A DNA stretch of 64,000 nt from Opitutia bacterium (GTDB taxonomy: Bacteria > Verrucomicrobiota > Verrucomicrobiia > Opitutales > UBA953), in the NCBI GenBank assembly GCA_947378845.1, contig CANCLQ010000002.1:80696-144695 (forward strand). Direction: 5' to 3'. Positions 34,748 to 45,218 of this stretch are shown in pieces. Position 1 is the first letter of the stretch, and each line of letters starts with the position of its first letter. A program made the translations under genes and the position numbers. A model generated the notes under the pieces. It worked only from the letters and a program-made list of their open reading frames with translations, was not told where the DNA came from and did no database searches.

Positions 34748-35143
34748 ATGTCCGCTGCCTCCATCCGAGCTGAAGCTAAAAACCTTCTCGCACTCTCATT
34801 AGAGAGCGGAGTTGTTTCGGCTGAACGTGTCGGTGCAGTCTTGGCGGCATTAAGCAAGTCGCGCCCCGCACATACCTTGCGTCCATTGCTCCGTGCGTAC
34901 TTAGCGAATGTTCGTCGTGAACTCGCACGCAGCGAAGCCCGCATTGAACATGCCGGCCCTCTCTCAACTTCTGAGTCCGATGCGATTGCTGCACATTTCA
35001 CCAAAGCACTTGGTCGTAAGGTCAGCCCAGTACTTCGCCGTAACGATGCACTCATCGGCGGCTTCCGTGTGCGCGTCGGCGACGACGTCACCGATCTCAC
35101 TGCCGCGCTGCGCTTAGCGAACCTCGCTAAATCCCTTTCCTAA
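34748..35143 (+). CDS. atpH: ATP synthase F1 subunit delta, short form
   Basis: Links the peripheral stalk to the top of F1. The position between atpF and atpA is normal, and the C-terminal part (VRRNDALIGGFRVRVGDDVTDLTAALRLANLAKSL) matches the delta signature, ending at the final helix. At 131 residues it is about 45 shorter than usual (near 177): the N-terminal six-helix bundle that binds subunit alpha seems reduced to roughly 60-70 residues. Either the first helices are lost or packed differently. No frameshift is apparent, since the gene begins six bases after atpF. Confidence 0.85.
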   Translation: MSAASIRAEAKNLLALSLESGVVSAERVGAVLAALSKSRPAHTLRPLLRAYLANVRRELARSEARIEHAGPLSTSESDAIAAHFTKALGRKVSPVLRRNDALIGGFRVRVGDDVTDLTAALRLANLAKSLS

Positions 35144-35174
35144 TTCATTAACCCAAAACTAAATTTATAAAACT

Positions 35175-36701
35175 ATGAGTAACGTGATCGACCAAATTCA
35201 AAAAGCCATTGCAGGCTTAGACACCCGCGCTGGTAAATCCAACGTCGGAACAATTGTCACCCTCGCCGACGGCGTCGCCGCTATCGACGGCCTCTCAGGC
35301 GTCATGATGAACGAAATGATTGAGCTTCCAGGGGGCCTGCAAGGCGTCGCCCTCAATCTCGCCGAAGACACCGTGGGTTGCGTCGTCATGGGCGACATCT
35401 CCGGCCTCAAAGAAGGCATGGAAGCCAAGACCACTGGCCGCCTCCTTTCTGTTCCTGTTGGCAAAGGCCTGCTCGGTCGCGTCGTTGATGCGCTCGGCAA
35501 TCCTGTCGACGGCAAAGGTCCCATTCAATCCACCGAACGCTACCCTGTAGAAAAAATTGCTCCTGGTATCACACCTCGCAAGTCGGTCGACCAACCAATG
35601 CAAACCGGCATCATGGCAGTTGACGCCATGATTCCAGTCGGTCGTGGTCAGCGCGAGTTGATCATCGGTGACCGCGCGACCGGTAAGACCACCATCGCCA
35701 TCGATACAATCATCAACCAAGCCAACGCCAACCGCGTCGGTCTCGCTTCAGGTGATGCTAAGTTCCGCCCCGTTTACTCCATCTACGTTGCAATCGGACA
35801 AAAGAATTCATCGATCGCTCGTACGGTTGGCATTTTAGAAAAAGCTGGCGCGATGGAGTTCTGTTGCGTCGTTGCTGCTCCTGCTGCCGACAACGCTGCG
35901 AACCAACTCTTCGCTCCTTTCTCGGGTACGGCGATCGGCGAGTGGTTCATGGAAAACGGACAAGACGCACTCATCGTTTATGATGACCTTTCAAAGCACG
36001 CTGCCGCTTACCGCCAAATCTCACTCATCTTGAAGCGTCCTTCTGGTCGCGAAGCTTATCCTGGTGACGTCTTCTACTTGCACTCTCGCTTGCTCGAGCG
36101 CTCCGCACGTCTCAACGGCAAGGGCTCGCTCACCGCTTTGCCAATCATTGAAACACAAGCGGGTGACGTTTCGGCTTACATTCCAACCAATGTGATTTCG
36201 ATCACTGACGGACAAATCTTCCTCCAAACCGATTTGTTCAATCAAGGTATCCGTCCTGCGGTTTCAGTTGGTCTCTCGGTTTCGCGCGTCGGTTCCGCCG
36301 CACAAATCAAAGCCTTTAAACAAGTCGCCGGTAAAGTTAAGGGCGAACTCGCTCAGTACCGCGAACTCGCAGCCTTCGCTCAATTCGGTTCCGACCTCGA
36401 CGCACAAACCAAAGCCGTCCTCGATAAGGGCGACCGCTTCGTAGAACTCTTCAAGCAGCCCCCAACCGCTCCTAAGTCCGCTGAAATTCAGTGCGCACTC
36501 ATCTGGGCGATGCAAAACGGATTCTTCAGCGACGTCGCTGTTAAGTCCGTCACCAAGGCTGCTTCCACTCTGCAAACACACCTCGAATCTCTCAAGCCTG
36601 CCGTTCTCTCGAAGATTCGCGCCGGCGAGAAGATTGATGACGCTGGTGCAGCTGAATTGAAGTCCGCTTGCGAAAGCTGGCGCCGCAGCTTCAAGGCCTA
36701 A
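35175..36701 (+). CDS. atpA: ATP synthase F1 subunit alpha
   Basis: Regulatory nucleotide-binding subunit of the F1 hexamer. The 508-residue length is normal. Conserved stretches include [17 protein letters not shown], the P-loop [71 protein letters not shown] (family signature), and [17 protein letters not shown]. It is in the middle of the atp operon, 31 bases behind atpH, with normal spacing to atpG. Confidence 0.98.
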   Translation: MSNVIDQIQKAIAGLDTRAGKSNVGTIVTLADGVAAIDGLSGVMMNEMIELPGGLQGVALNLAEDTVGCVVMGDISGLKEGMEAKTTGRLLSVPVGKGLLGRVVDALGNPVDGKGPIQSTERYPVEKIAPGITPRKSVDQPMQTGIMAVDAMIPVGRGQRELIIGDRATGKTTIAIDTIINQANANRVGLASGDAKFRPVYSIYVAIGQKNSSIARTVGILEKAGAMEFCCVVAAPAADNAANQLFAPFSGTAIGEWFMENGQDALIVYDDLSKHAAAYRQISLILKRPSGREAYPGDVFYLHSRLLERSARLNGKGSLTALPIIETQAGDVSAYIPTNVISITDGQIFLQTDLFNQGIRPAVSVGLSVSRVGSAAQIKAFKQVAGKVKGELAQYRELAAFAQFGSDLDAQTKAVLDKGDRFVELFKQPPTAPKSAEIQCALIWAMQNGFFSDVAVKSVTKAASTLQTHLESLKPAVLSKIRAGEKIDDAGAAELKSACESWRRSFKA

Positions 36702-36731
36702 GTCTAAAAACTCCCTCTAACTTCACCTTCG

Positions 36732-37610
36732 ATGCCTAAAGGATTACGCGAGATTCGGAACCGAATTAAATCGGTGAAGAGCACCGCTCAAATCACACGA
36801 GCGATGCAGCTCGTGGCTTCTTCGAAGATGAAGCGCGCACAAGACTCCGCTCAAGGCAGTCGCGCGTACGCTGAGTTACTCGGTGAAATTCTCGATACCG
36901 CCGTCTCGAAGGTTTCCGAATTCTCGCACCCGCTTTTAACGAAGCGCACGGTTAAGACTCGCGGCATTCTATTAGTCACATCCGACAAAGGTCTTTGCGG
37001 ACCTCTCAACGGAAACTTAATTCGCCAAGCCGCTGAAATCAAAGACGCTGTCTTTGTTTGCGTAGGTCGCAAAGGTGCCCAGGCGATTGCTCGCTCGGGC
37101 CGTAAGTTGCTCGCCGACTTCGTCGTTTCGGATCGCGCGAACTTCAGCGAGGTTCGCCCAGCTGCCGAATTCTTACTCAAGGCTTTTGCTGAAGGAACCG
37201 TCGACACAGTCGAAATTCTTTATCCGCACTTCAAGAACACCTTGGTGCAAATGCCACGCCTGCAGCAATTGCTACCTGCAAATAGCCTTGTCGCACAGGC
37301 TCGCGACTTACGCGAAAAACTCGGTCTCCCTGAAGCGAAAATTGAAGCCGACGAGCGCGAAATGATTTTCGAGCCTTCGGCCGCAGCGATTCTCAACGAG
37401 CTCCCTTCATTATTCTTCAAGCAAGCTGTGCACCAAGCGATCCTCGAAGCCAAAGCTTCCGAGCACAGTGCGCGCATGGTGGCGATGAAGGCCGCGACAG
37501 ATAACGCCAAGAAACTCGCGGGCGCACTTTCTCTCGAATACAATAAGGCACGTCAGGCTGCGATCACCCAAGAAATCTTGGAAATCACTGCCGCTGCTTC
37601 CCAAAACTAA
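36732..37610 (+). CDS. atpG: ATP synthase F1 subunit gamma
   Basis: Central rotor shaft. The 292-residue protein starts MPKGLREIRNRIKSVKSTAQITRAMQLVASSKMKRAQ, the conserved N-terminal coiled coil, and has GILLVTSDKGLCGPLN in the Rossmann-like middle. The C-terminal helix reads ARMVAMKAATDNAKKLAGALSLEYNKARQAAITQEILEI, the family signature. It lies between atpA and atpD as usual. Confidence 0.97.
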   Translation: MPKGLREIRNRIKSVKSTAQITRAMQLVASSKMKRAQDSAQGSRAYAELLGEILDTAVSKVSEFSHPLLTKRTVKTRGILLVTSDKGLCGPLNGNLIRQAAEIKDAVFVCVGRKGAQAIARSGRKLLADFVVSDRANFSEVRPAAEFLLKAFAEGTVDTVEILYPHFKNTLVQMPRLQQLLPANSLVAQARDLREKLGLPEAKIEADEREMIFEPSAAAILNELPSLFFKQAVHQAILEAKASEHSARMVAMKAATDNAKKLAGALSLEYNKARQAAITQEILEITAAASQN

Positions 37611-37618
37611 TACCCTAA

Positions 37619-39070
<1,452 letters not shown>

Positions 39071-39076
39071 TCACAC

Positions 39077-39508
39077 ATGTCGCTCACCGTAGAAATCGTC
39101 ACTCCCGATCGCCGCGCCTTCCAAGGTGCGGCCGATAGCGTGAACTTGCCTACGGCCATGGGTAGCATCGGCATTTTACCTGGTCACTTGCCTATCACGG
39201 CAATCATCGCCGCAGGAGAAATCACTGTTACGAATGCCGGCAAGGTGAGTCGCCTCGCGGTTGACCAAGGATTTGTGCGCGTGGTTTCAAACAAAGTTTC
39301 GGTCGTCACCGAAGCCGCCATCGACGAAGCGAAGATTGATTTAAAAGCTATCGAGCAAGCAGAAGATCGTGCACGCAAAGCCGTTGAGGCCGCTCGTACG
39401 CAAAAAGAAATCGACCCAGTTGAAGTTGCGAAGATTGAACAAATCCTTCGTTTCGCAGCGGTGCAGCGTATGGTGAAGGGACGCAGTTCGAGTGGCCTGA
39501 GCGAGTAA
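39077..39508 (+). CDS. atpC: ATP synthase F1 subunit epsilon
   Basis: Central-stalk and regulatory subunit. The 143-residue protein has the N-terminal beta sandwich (SLTVEIVTPDRRAFQGAADSVNLPTAMGSIGILPGHLPITAII) with the family GILPGH turn, and a C-terminal helical hairpin from about residue 90 (EQAEDRARKAVEAARTQKEIDPVEVAKIEQILRFAAVQ). It closes the atp operon. Confidence 0.95.
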   Translation: MSLTVEIVTPDRRAFQGAADSVNLPTAMGSIGILPGHLPITAIIAAGEITVTNAGKVSRLAVDQGFVRVVSNKVSVVTEAAIDEAKIDLKAIEQAEDRARKAVEAARTQKEIDPVEVAKIEQILRFAAVQRMVKGRSSSGLSE

Positions 39509-39565
39509 TCGCTCGGTTGGTCGAAGGGGGCTTGCCCGCATCCGCACTAGCCGTAAGGTGGTGGC

Positions 39566-39766
39566 ATGGACGCGGCGATTCGTGAATTACAAGAGCGACT
39601 GGCATTTATGCAGCGCCACATTGAGCAACAGGATCGCGTGATCTTGGAGCTCTCGCGCGAAGTGGCAGAGATTTCGAAACGATTAGCACGCGCAGAGGCC
39701 AAAGCACAGCAGGCCGGCGATAGCGAGGCAGGCCCGCCCGCTGATGAACGCCCGCCACACTGGTAA
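39566..39766 (+). CDS. slyX: SlyX family protein
   Basis: A 66-residue coiled-coil protein: RELQERLAFMQRHIEQQDRVILELSREVAEISKRL with heptad hydrophobics, followed by a flexible tail ending ERPPHW, close to the PPHY ending of SlyX. The function of SlyX is poorly understood. It sits 57 bases after atpC and may be cotranscribed with the sugar genes downstream. Confidence 0.85.
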   Translation: MDAAIRELQERLAFMQRHIEQQDRVILELSREVAEISKRLARAEAKAQQAGDSEAGPPADERPPHW

Positions 39767-39826
39767 GCTTTGGGGGCGCTAGATTTGCTTGGCGAATCGC
39801 CACCACTCTTACATAACACACGCAGG

Positions 39827-40228
39827 ATGCCGAACCCCTTCCTCCAGCCGAAGATTGTAGAAAAGCCCTGGGGTCGCGAAATCTGGTTTGCTGATCAAGC
39901 CGCCTATGCTGGCAAAATTCTAGAAGTTAAAAAAGGAATGCGACTCAGTTTGCAGTACCATGAACGCAAAACAGAAACCCTGTATTTAATGTCGGGCAAA
40001 ATGAAGTTGGTCTTCCATGAGATGGCTCCTGGTGAAGTACATGCTGCGGTGAAAATGACCGCGAGTGATGAATTTATTTGGGAAACAGGTAAGACCGTAC
40101 ACATCCCTGTACGCACGATTCACCGTTTTGAAGCGATTGAAGACAGCATTTTATTGGAAAGCTCGACGCCAGATTTGACCGATATTGTCCGACTGCAGGA
40201 TGATTTTTCGCGGCCCGCCCGCGGTTAA
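39827..40228 (+). CDS. Mannose-6-phosphate isomerase-like cupin
   Basis: A 133-residue single-domain cupin resembling the isomerase domain of GMP/PMI proteins and type II phosphomannose isomerase partners: KPWGREIWF at the N-terminus, LQYHERKTETLYLMSGKMKLVF with metal-binding histidine and glutamate, and VHIPVRTIHRFEAIEDSILLESSTP with the second-motif histidine. It may interconvert sugar phosphates or bind a sugar nucleotide. The ATG at 39827 starts the family-like block; longer in-frame starts overlap slyX. A ROK kinase follows four bases later, which suggests sugar-phosphate handling. Confidence 0.85.
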   Translation: MPNPFLQPKIVEKPWGREIWFADQAAYAGKILEVKKGMRLSLQYHERKTETLYLMSGKMKLVFHEMAPGEVHAAVKMTASDEFIWETGKTVHIPVRTIHRFEAIEDSILLESSTPDLTDIVRLQDDFSRPARG

Positions 40229-40232
40229 TTCC

Positions 40233-41198
40233 ATGCGCAAAGTTTTAGCTTTTGATTTAGGTGGCACCAAAATTGCCTATGGCGTTGTGACTGAAGACGG
40301 GAGCGTGCTTAGGTCCGATCGCGTAGAAACGCTTGCAAATAAAGGGCCTGCGCAGGCCATTGAACGTGCGGTCGATGGCGCCAAAAAACTCTTACAGGAA
40401 TTAAATCTAAAACCCAGCGATCTACTTGGCATCGGCATCGCTTCACCGGGGCCATTGGATATCGCGCGTGGATGTGTGGATGGTTCGCCTAATTTACCTG
40501 GATGGTCTGGCTACAGCATCGAAGGCGAAATCAGCAAGGCCTTCGGTCTGCCGGCACGGATCGATAACGACGCCAATGCCGCAGCGCTGGGCGAATACCT
40601 CTTTGGTGCTGGGCGCGGAAAACGAAACATGGTGTACGTCACGATTTCCACAGGTATTGGTGGCGGTGCGATTGTTGATGGGAAATTAATGCGCGGCGCC
40701 AATGGCAACGCCGCGGAACTCGGACACCTCACACTTGATATTAAAGGTCCAGCTTGTCCCTGCGGTGGCAACGGGTGTTTCGAAGTTATGGCTTCAGGCA
40801 CAGCGATTGCTCGACGAACACGCGAAGCGCTCGCAGCCGGTGCGTCATCAAAAATTTTAACACTCGCAGGCTCTCTCGATGCCGTGACTACGCATCATGT
40901 ATTACAGGCGCTCGCTGAGAGAGATGCATTAGCAATTCAGATTTGGGACGAGACCACTGAATACCTCGGACGCGGCCTAGCGGTTATCATCAACACTTTT
41001 AATCCAGATATGATAGTAGTCGGTGGCGGCGTCACAGCAGCTGGCGATGTGCTTTTCACGCCTATGCGTTCGAAGGCGCTGAAATATGCATTTCCTCGCT
41101 TAGCCGCCGTTTGCTCGATCGTGCCCGCTGGTCTTGGCGGAAATGTTGGAGTAGTTGGAGCGGCTGCGTGCGCCTTCGAGGCTGCGCAGAAAAATTAA
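40233..41198 (+). CDS. ROK-family sugar kinase (glucokinase-like)
   Basis: A 321-residue kinase. N-terminal phosphate loop LAFDLGGTKIAYGVV, substrate-binding GIASPGPLD and NDANAAALGEYLFGAG (catalytic aspartate in IDNDANA), ISTGIGGGAIVDG and the ROK zinc site CPCGGNGCFEVMASGTAI. Glucose, N-acetylmannosamine or fructose are typical substrates; glucokinase is the most likely here. The ATG at 40233 fits, four bases after the cupin. Its stop overlaps the stop of the convergent gene at TTAA (41195-41198). Confidence 0.93.
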   Translation: MRKVLAFDLGGTKIAYGVVTEDGSVLRSDRVETLANKGPAQAIERAVDGAKKLLQELNLKPSDLLGIGIASPGPLDIARGCVDGSPNLPGWSGYSIEGEISKAFGLPARIDNDANAAALGEYLFGAGRGKRNMVYVTISTGIGGGAIVDGKLMRGANGNAAELGHLTLDIKGPACPCGGNGCFEVMASGTAIARRTREALAAGASSKILTLAGSLDAVTTHHVLQALAERDALAIQIWDETTEYLGRGLAVIINTFNPDMIVVGGGVTAAGDVLFTPMRSKALKYAFPRLAAVCSIVPAGLGGNVGVVGAAACAFEAAQKN

Positions 41199-41857
41199 AG
41201 ACGCTGACGTTTCCAGCGAGGAATTGGAAATACAGTTAATTTATCCGAGGCGACTTCGACGTCGTCGCGCGGACGCAACGCGCGCGCCTGTTCGTCCGTC
41301 ACAATTGCATAATGTTTTGCGGCAGTAATTAAATCTGCAATTTCCCAGCACGGCTCGGTCCGCGTCACCCATTTCTTAAGCGGCAATTTACTGAGGTCGT
41401 ATGGACGTGAATAGCTGCGCAGCGTTTTACGCGGACCCTTGGCGTACTCATGGAAGTACGACATGACTAATTCGCGCACGCTCGTATAAATAGGGTCGCG
41501 CCAACGCAGGCAGACGTAGTTCGTTTTCGAAAGTGCGCCCCATCGACCTTTATATTTAAAGGGCGCAATCACGTGGTCCATGTCTTGGTGCGCCAGTAGA
41601 TCAATCAGCAGGGGAGGGTGACCTTGAAGCCAAAGTGCAAAAGCGCCGATCATTGCGCCTTCAATACAGTGCGCACAATTTGCATCCAGTGCGGCACGAA
41701 CTGAGCGGGCCGTGTCGCCTTCGGGTTCAAAGTTTTGCGGGAAGCTCACCAAAAAATCCTGAATCTTTTTTGGCGTATCTAATTTAGCCAACAACCGCGC
41801 CTGCTTTAACGATAGCCCGCGCTCTTGGGCTAAGCGGATGCGAGAGGCGAGGGACAT
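41195..41857 (-). CDS. Uncharacterised protein, possible transglutaminase-like fold
   Basis: A 220-residue soluble protein. The central part (NCAHCIEGAMIGAFALWLQGHPPLLIDL then DMDHVIAPFKYKGRWGALSKTN) resembles a cysteine, histidine and aspartate/asparagine arrangement of transglutaminase-like proteins, with a CxxC pair just before the helix. I cannot name the family with certainty, and no partner gene is adjacent. The C-terminal part is basic. It is a single gene between two plus-strand genes, convergent with the ROK kinase and divergent from the M50 protease gene. Confidence 0.55.
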   Translation of the reverse strand: MSLASRIRLAQERGLSLKQARLLAKLDTPKKIQDFLVSFPQNFEPEGDTARSVRAALDANCAHCIEGAMIGAFALWLQGHPPLLIDLLAHQDMDHVIAPFKYKGRWGALSKTNYVCLRWRDPIYTSVRELVMSYFHEYAKGPRKTLRSYSRPYDLSKLPLKKWVTRTEPCWEIADLITAAKHYAIVTDEQARALRPRDDVEVASDKLTVFPIPRWKRQRL

Positions 41858-41954
41858 AATCAGTTGTTAAAGGATTTTTCTTAATGCCTCAAGGGTTATG
41901 CAGGTCTTTCGGATTGGCTAATGTGCAACATCGTACAACTTCGGGTGCATACTC

Positions 41955-42644
41955 ATGGATGCTGCAATGCTAGACCAACTTCGCTGGGGCGCTCTCACGC
42001 TTATATTATTAATTATATCGATTGGCCTCCATGAGTTTGGCCATGCCTGGATGGCGGATCATCGCGGCGATCCTCTTCCGCGCGCTCAGGGGCGCGTGAG
42101 TCTCAATCCATTCGCGCACACCGATCCTATCGGCACCATTGCGATTCCGGCCCTCATGATTTTCCTTCCCATATTGGCCGGGTATTCGGGAGGCTTTGCG
42201 ATGATTGGCTGGGGCAAGCCTGTCGAAATCTCTTTGCCAAACCCCAAGACTCGACGCGTCGACGATATCCTTATCACGCTCGCTGGCCCCGCCATGAACC
42301 TCGTGCTCTGCCTGAGCTTTGCACTTATTGGCGGTTTAAGTGGATTAAACCTAGTCGGTTCGCAGTCGGCAGGTGACGCCACTTTTATCCATTTTCTCCT
42401 CACCGGCATATTCATGAATGCCGCCTTAGTCGTCTTTAACCTTATCCCGATTCCGCCGCTTGATGGGTCCCGACTCGCTGTACGATTAGGCATTTTTTCG
42501 GAAGAAATCTTTTACACTTTAGCCCGATGGGGCTTCGTCATTCTGCTCGTCCTAATTAATATACCGTTCTTCCAGCAGGCGATGGGCACGGCTATCGAGT
42601 TCCTGGCCTTTCCATTCCTCCTCCTCTGGGGAATCTTCGTTTAA
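41955..42644 (+). CDS. Site-2-type membrane metalloprotease (M50 family)
   Basis: A 229-residue protein with about five transmembrane helices. The zinc-binding motif is HEFGH in IISIGLHEFGHAWMADHRGD (helix 1), and the second motif NLIPIPPLDG (N-x2-P-x2-P-L-D-G) sits near residue 160. A PDZ domain is absent, so it belongs to the short, PDZ-less group (MEROPS M50B-like). Intramembrane cleavage of regulators is typical for the family. The RodZ-like gene follows 51 bases later. Confidence 0.88.
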   Translation: MDAAMLDQLRWGALTLILLIISIGLHEFGHAWMADHRGDPLPRAQGRVSLNPFAHTDPIGTIAIPALMIFLPILAGYSGGFAMIGWGKPVEISLPNPKTRRVDDILITLAGPAMNLVLCLSFALIGGLSGLNLVGSQSAGDATFIHFLLTGIFMNAALVVFNLIPIPPLDGSRLAVRLGIFSEEIFYTLARWGFVILLVLINIPFFQQAMGTAIEFLAFPFLLLWGIFV

Positions 42645-42695
42645 AAGGTCTATCAGAGGCTTGCCTATTTTAGGGGGCTTGCTGATGCTCGGGCT

Positions 42696-43088
42696 ATGCA
42701 AACCCTCGGCGAAAAACTACAAGAAGCACGTCAGCGTCTCGGTGTTACTCTACGCGAAGCAGCAGAGTTCACCAAATTGCGCACCGACTACTTGCAGGCC
42801 ATGGAAGCCAACCAATTTGAATCCATTCCATTGGCCGATGTTTATCGTCGTGGTTTTGTAAAAGTATACGCCCGCTACTTGCGCTTAGACGACGAGAAGG
42901 CCTGTGCAGATTATAATGCATTCCACTCTGCTCGCGTGGTGCGTCGCCCATTAGATATTCCAGAAGAAGAAACGACTTTTCAGGCGCCTGCTGCTCCTGT
43001 GAGCGTGCCGATGAGTCGCGACACAATTATTTGGGGCGTGATGGGCATCGCGATCTTCGCCTTAGTCATTTTAGTTTTATTCATGTAA
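42696..43088 (+). CDS. RodZ-like helix-turn-helix membrane protein
   Basis: A 130-residue protein with an N-terminal helix-turn-helix (LGEKLQEARQRLGVTLREAAEFTKLRTDYLQAMEANQF followed by YRRGFVKVYARYL), which is the RodZ-type HTH_25 pattern, a proline-rich linker and a single C-terminal transmembrane helix (about 108-129). True RodZ is longer and has a periplasmic domain; this short form has none. Cell-shape regulation or DNA binding at the membrane are both possible. Confidence 0.75.
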   Translation: MQTLGEKLQEARQRLGVTLREAAEFTKLRTDYLQAMEANQFESIPLADVYRRGFVKVYARYLRLDDEKACADYNAFHSARVVRRPLDIPEEETTFQAPAAPVSVPMSRDTIIWGVMGIAIFALVILVLFM

Positions 43089-43143
43089 CAGCTGGCGGCT
43101 TTCGCTGAGACGCGATTGACCGCCGAGTAAACTGAGTTAAGGT

Positions 43144-43770
43144 GTGCTTACTTTGGCACCCCGCCTCGACCATCGCGTACTTGTTTTAAACCGACTATGG
43201 CAGCCGGTTAACATCGTTGGCGTATTACGTGCGATGAATTTACTATTTCGCGGACGCGCATCAGTTGTGCATTCCGACGAAGGTGGGCACCGCGTTTATC
43301 CTGCAGCAGAGTGGGTCACGCGCTCTCTCGCTCATCCGCCGCCTGATGCCTTGGCTGTGCGCTCTCCCTGCATTGTACTGCGTATGCCACGCGTTTTATT
43401 GCTGGGTGCCTATGATCGAGTCCCTCGTCGGGAAATACGTTTTAGCCGCCGCAATGTTTACCTGCGCGACGCGCATCAATGTCAGTACTGCGGTCGCGGA
43501 TTCCGCGAAGAAGAACTTAATCTCGATCACGTCGTCCCGCGCGATGTCGGCGGCAAGACCAGCTGGGAAAATATCGTGACGGCCTGTATTCGTTGTAATT
43601 CACGAAAAGCCAATCGCCTGCCTGAGCAGGCGGGCATGACCTTGCGCCGCCCGCCCACCAAGCCCAAGTGGAGATTGGTGACCGCGTCATCTTTAGCCCC
43701 GGAAGAAATCGAAGCCTGGAAGGAATTTTTAGAAGTCGCTCCCGCCGGCCAGTTGCCTTGGCGGAGTTGA
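43144..43770 (+). CDS. HNH endonuclease domain protein
   Basis: A 208-residue protein. The N-terminal half (VLVLNRLWQPVNIVGVLRAMNLLFRGRASVV) is the wedge found in a widespread group of chromosomal HNH proteins. The C-terminal half is the HNH zinc finger: CQYCGRGF, the catalytic LDHVVPRDVGGKTSWENIV (D-H then N), ACIRCNSRKANR. The start is GTG at 43144; a TTG at 43153 is another option. It is expected to nick or cut DNA, but its cellular role is unknown. A convergent tRNA-Gly gene begins just after its stop. Confidence 0.85.
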   Translation: MLTLAPRLDHRVLVLNRLWQPVNIVGVLRAMNLLFRGRASVVHSDEGGHRVYPAAEWVTRSLAHPPPDALAVRSPCIVLRMPRVLLLGAYDRVPRREIRFSRRNVYLRDAHQCQYCGRGFREEELNLDHVVPRDVGGKTSWENIVTACIRCNSRKANRLPEQAGMTLRRPPTKPKWRLVTASSLAPEEIEAWKEFLEVAPAGQLPWRS

Positions 43771-43780
43771 GCGAATGCCT

Positions 43781-43854
43781 TGGTGCGGGTAACCAGATTC
43801 GAACTGGTGTCACCACTTTGGAAGAGTGGGGTCCTACCACTGAACGATACCCGC
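43781..43854 (-). tRNA. tRNA-Gly, anticodon TCC
   Basis: Minus-strand cloverleaf: acceptor arms GCGGGTA and TACCCGC are perfectly paired, the anticodon stem CCACT/AGTGG encloses CTTCCAA giving anticodon TCC, and the T arm has the GTTCGAATC loop. The discriminator is A and CCA is encoded (43781-43783). It is a second glycine isoacceptor in this window, ten bases after the HNH gene, in opposite orientation. Confidence 0.95.
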
Positions 43855-44039
43855 GTGGCCAAGGAGTCGAACTATTCCAATGCACGGCGTGAAGGTCAAG
43901 CCTCCCTCGTCTCCATAATTAAAGCCTTTGGGCCTTAAATATATCGGAATGGCAGTTATTTATCGGTTCATAATATTAACCGTGTGCCATGGCATCGGTT
44001 TGCACTTTAAGCCCAGAGGTGCATGGTTCGTTCCTAGAC

Positions 44040-45218
44040 ATGCCCAGAGTACGAAACAAAAAAAAGCCAAGCGAGGTGCTGCTCTATGCGGCGCCATCTA
44101 AAAGCGCAGACTTGCGATGGTTTTCAGATTTCCAAGCCGCTGATCCGTTTCCAGCCTTCAGTGCGGGTGGAAAGCGCATTGGGTTGCTACCATTATTAGA
44201 AGTAGGGCGTGCCCAAAAAGAGTCGGCCTTCGACGAGGTGCTTAACCTCACAGAAATTATTACCGATCTTCGTCGCACGAATCCGCAGGCGGGTGTTGCT
44301 GACGCCATCACTTTCGCGGCCTTACGCGAAGGCATTCAAGACTTTCGCGTGCCCGCAGATTTTCCTGTCGGACTATTCTTACGCTTAAAAGAATTAGGAC
44401 TAAATATTGTTTCCGTTGGCTCGGCCCAAGATGAACGTTCGGCTCCGCCCTTATTTGCGAATCGTTGGATAAAAACCAAAAAAGAAATTTCAGGAATTAA
44501 AGCAGGCAACCGCGCAGCGTGTGCGGGATTTAAAACCGTCGAAAAAATTCTGGCCGCAGCCAAGGTCGATCGTTCGGGCAAACTACATTGGAATAAAAAA
44601 CCTTTAACCGCCGAAGTCTTACATTCGCATGTTCAGACAGCGGTGACAGCAGCGGGCGGCCAGCTTGATGCCGGCATGATTTGCGCGCCGGGCGATCAAG
44701 CAGTCGATTGCCACAGCGAAGGAACGGGCCCCATTTACGCGGGACAATTAATCGTCGTAGATATTTTTCCGCGCGACCGTGCTTCAGGTAATTACGGCGA
44801 CATGACTCGCACGTATTTAAAGGGACGAGCCACGCCCATCCAACGTCGCATGGTACAATCGGTTCGTGAGGCTCAACGCCTTGCACTCAAATCTATTCGT
44901 GCCGGCATCACGGGTGCTGATGTCCATAAGGTAGTCGTCGATTATTTTATATCGCGCGGCTTTGTGACCGGCAAATCAGGAGAGCAGTACGTTGGCTTCT
45001 TCCATGGCACAGGTCATGGAGTTGGTTTTGATTTACACGAAGAGCCTTACCTGTCCGCTCGCTTCCCTAAACCGCTGCAAGTTGGACAATGCGTCACCGT
45101 TGAGCCTGGACTCTATTATCCAGGCATCGGTGGTTGTCGTATCGAAGATTGTGTGGTCGTTACGAAGACGGGCTGCGCAATGCTATCGCGTCACCCTTAC
45201 CGCTGGGAGATTCCTTAA
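44040..45218 (+). CDS. M24 family metallopeptidase (Xaa-Pro aminopeptidase-like)
   Basis: A 392-residue pita-bread metallopeptidase. The N-terminal creatinase-like domain (about 1-165) is followed by the catalytic domain with metal ligands in VDIFPRDRASGNYGDMTRT, HGTGHGVGFDLHEEPY and VTVEPGLYYPGIGGCRIEDCVVV (two aspartates, histidine, two glutamates). It would remove N-terminal residues before proline or methionine. ATG 44040 begins a family-like N-terminus; an ATG at 43989 adds 17 unsupported residues. The 133 bases upstream of 43989 show only a weak GGCC hairpin around 43919. It overlaps the next gene by one base. Confidence 0.9.
   Translation: MPRVRNKKKPSEVLLYAAPSKSADLRWFSDFQAADPFPAFSAGGKRIGLLPLLEVGRAQKESAFDEVLNLTEIITDLRRTNPQAGVADAITFAALREGIQDFRVPADFPVGLFLRLKELGLNIVSVGSAQDERSAPPLFANRWIKTKKEISGIKAGNRAACAGFKTVEKILAAAKVDRSGKLHWNKKPLTAEVLHSHVQTAVTAAGGQLDAGMICAPGDQAVDCHSEGTGPIYAGQLIVVDIFPRDRASGNYGDMTRTYLKGRATPIQRRMVQSVREAQRLALKSIRAGITGADVHKVVVDYFISRGFVTGKSGEQYVGFFHGTGHGVGFDLHEEPYLSARFPKPLQVGQCVTVEPGLYYPGIGGCRIEDCVVVTKTGCAMLSRHPYRWEIP

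Noticed and set aside
34459..35100. Long antisense frames over atpF and atpH
   Set aside because: They mirror the alanine-rich, GC-rich coding pattern of atpF and atpH and show no family signal.
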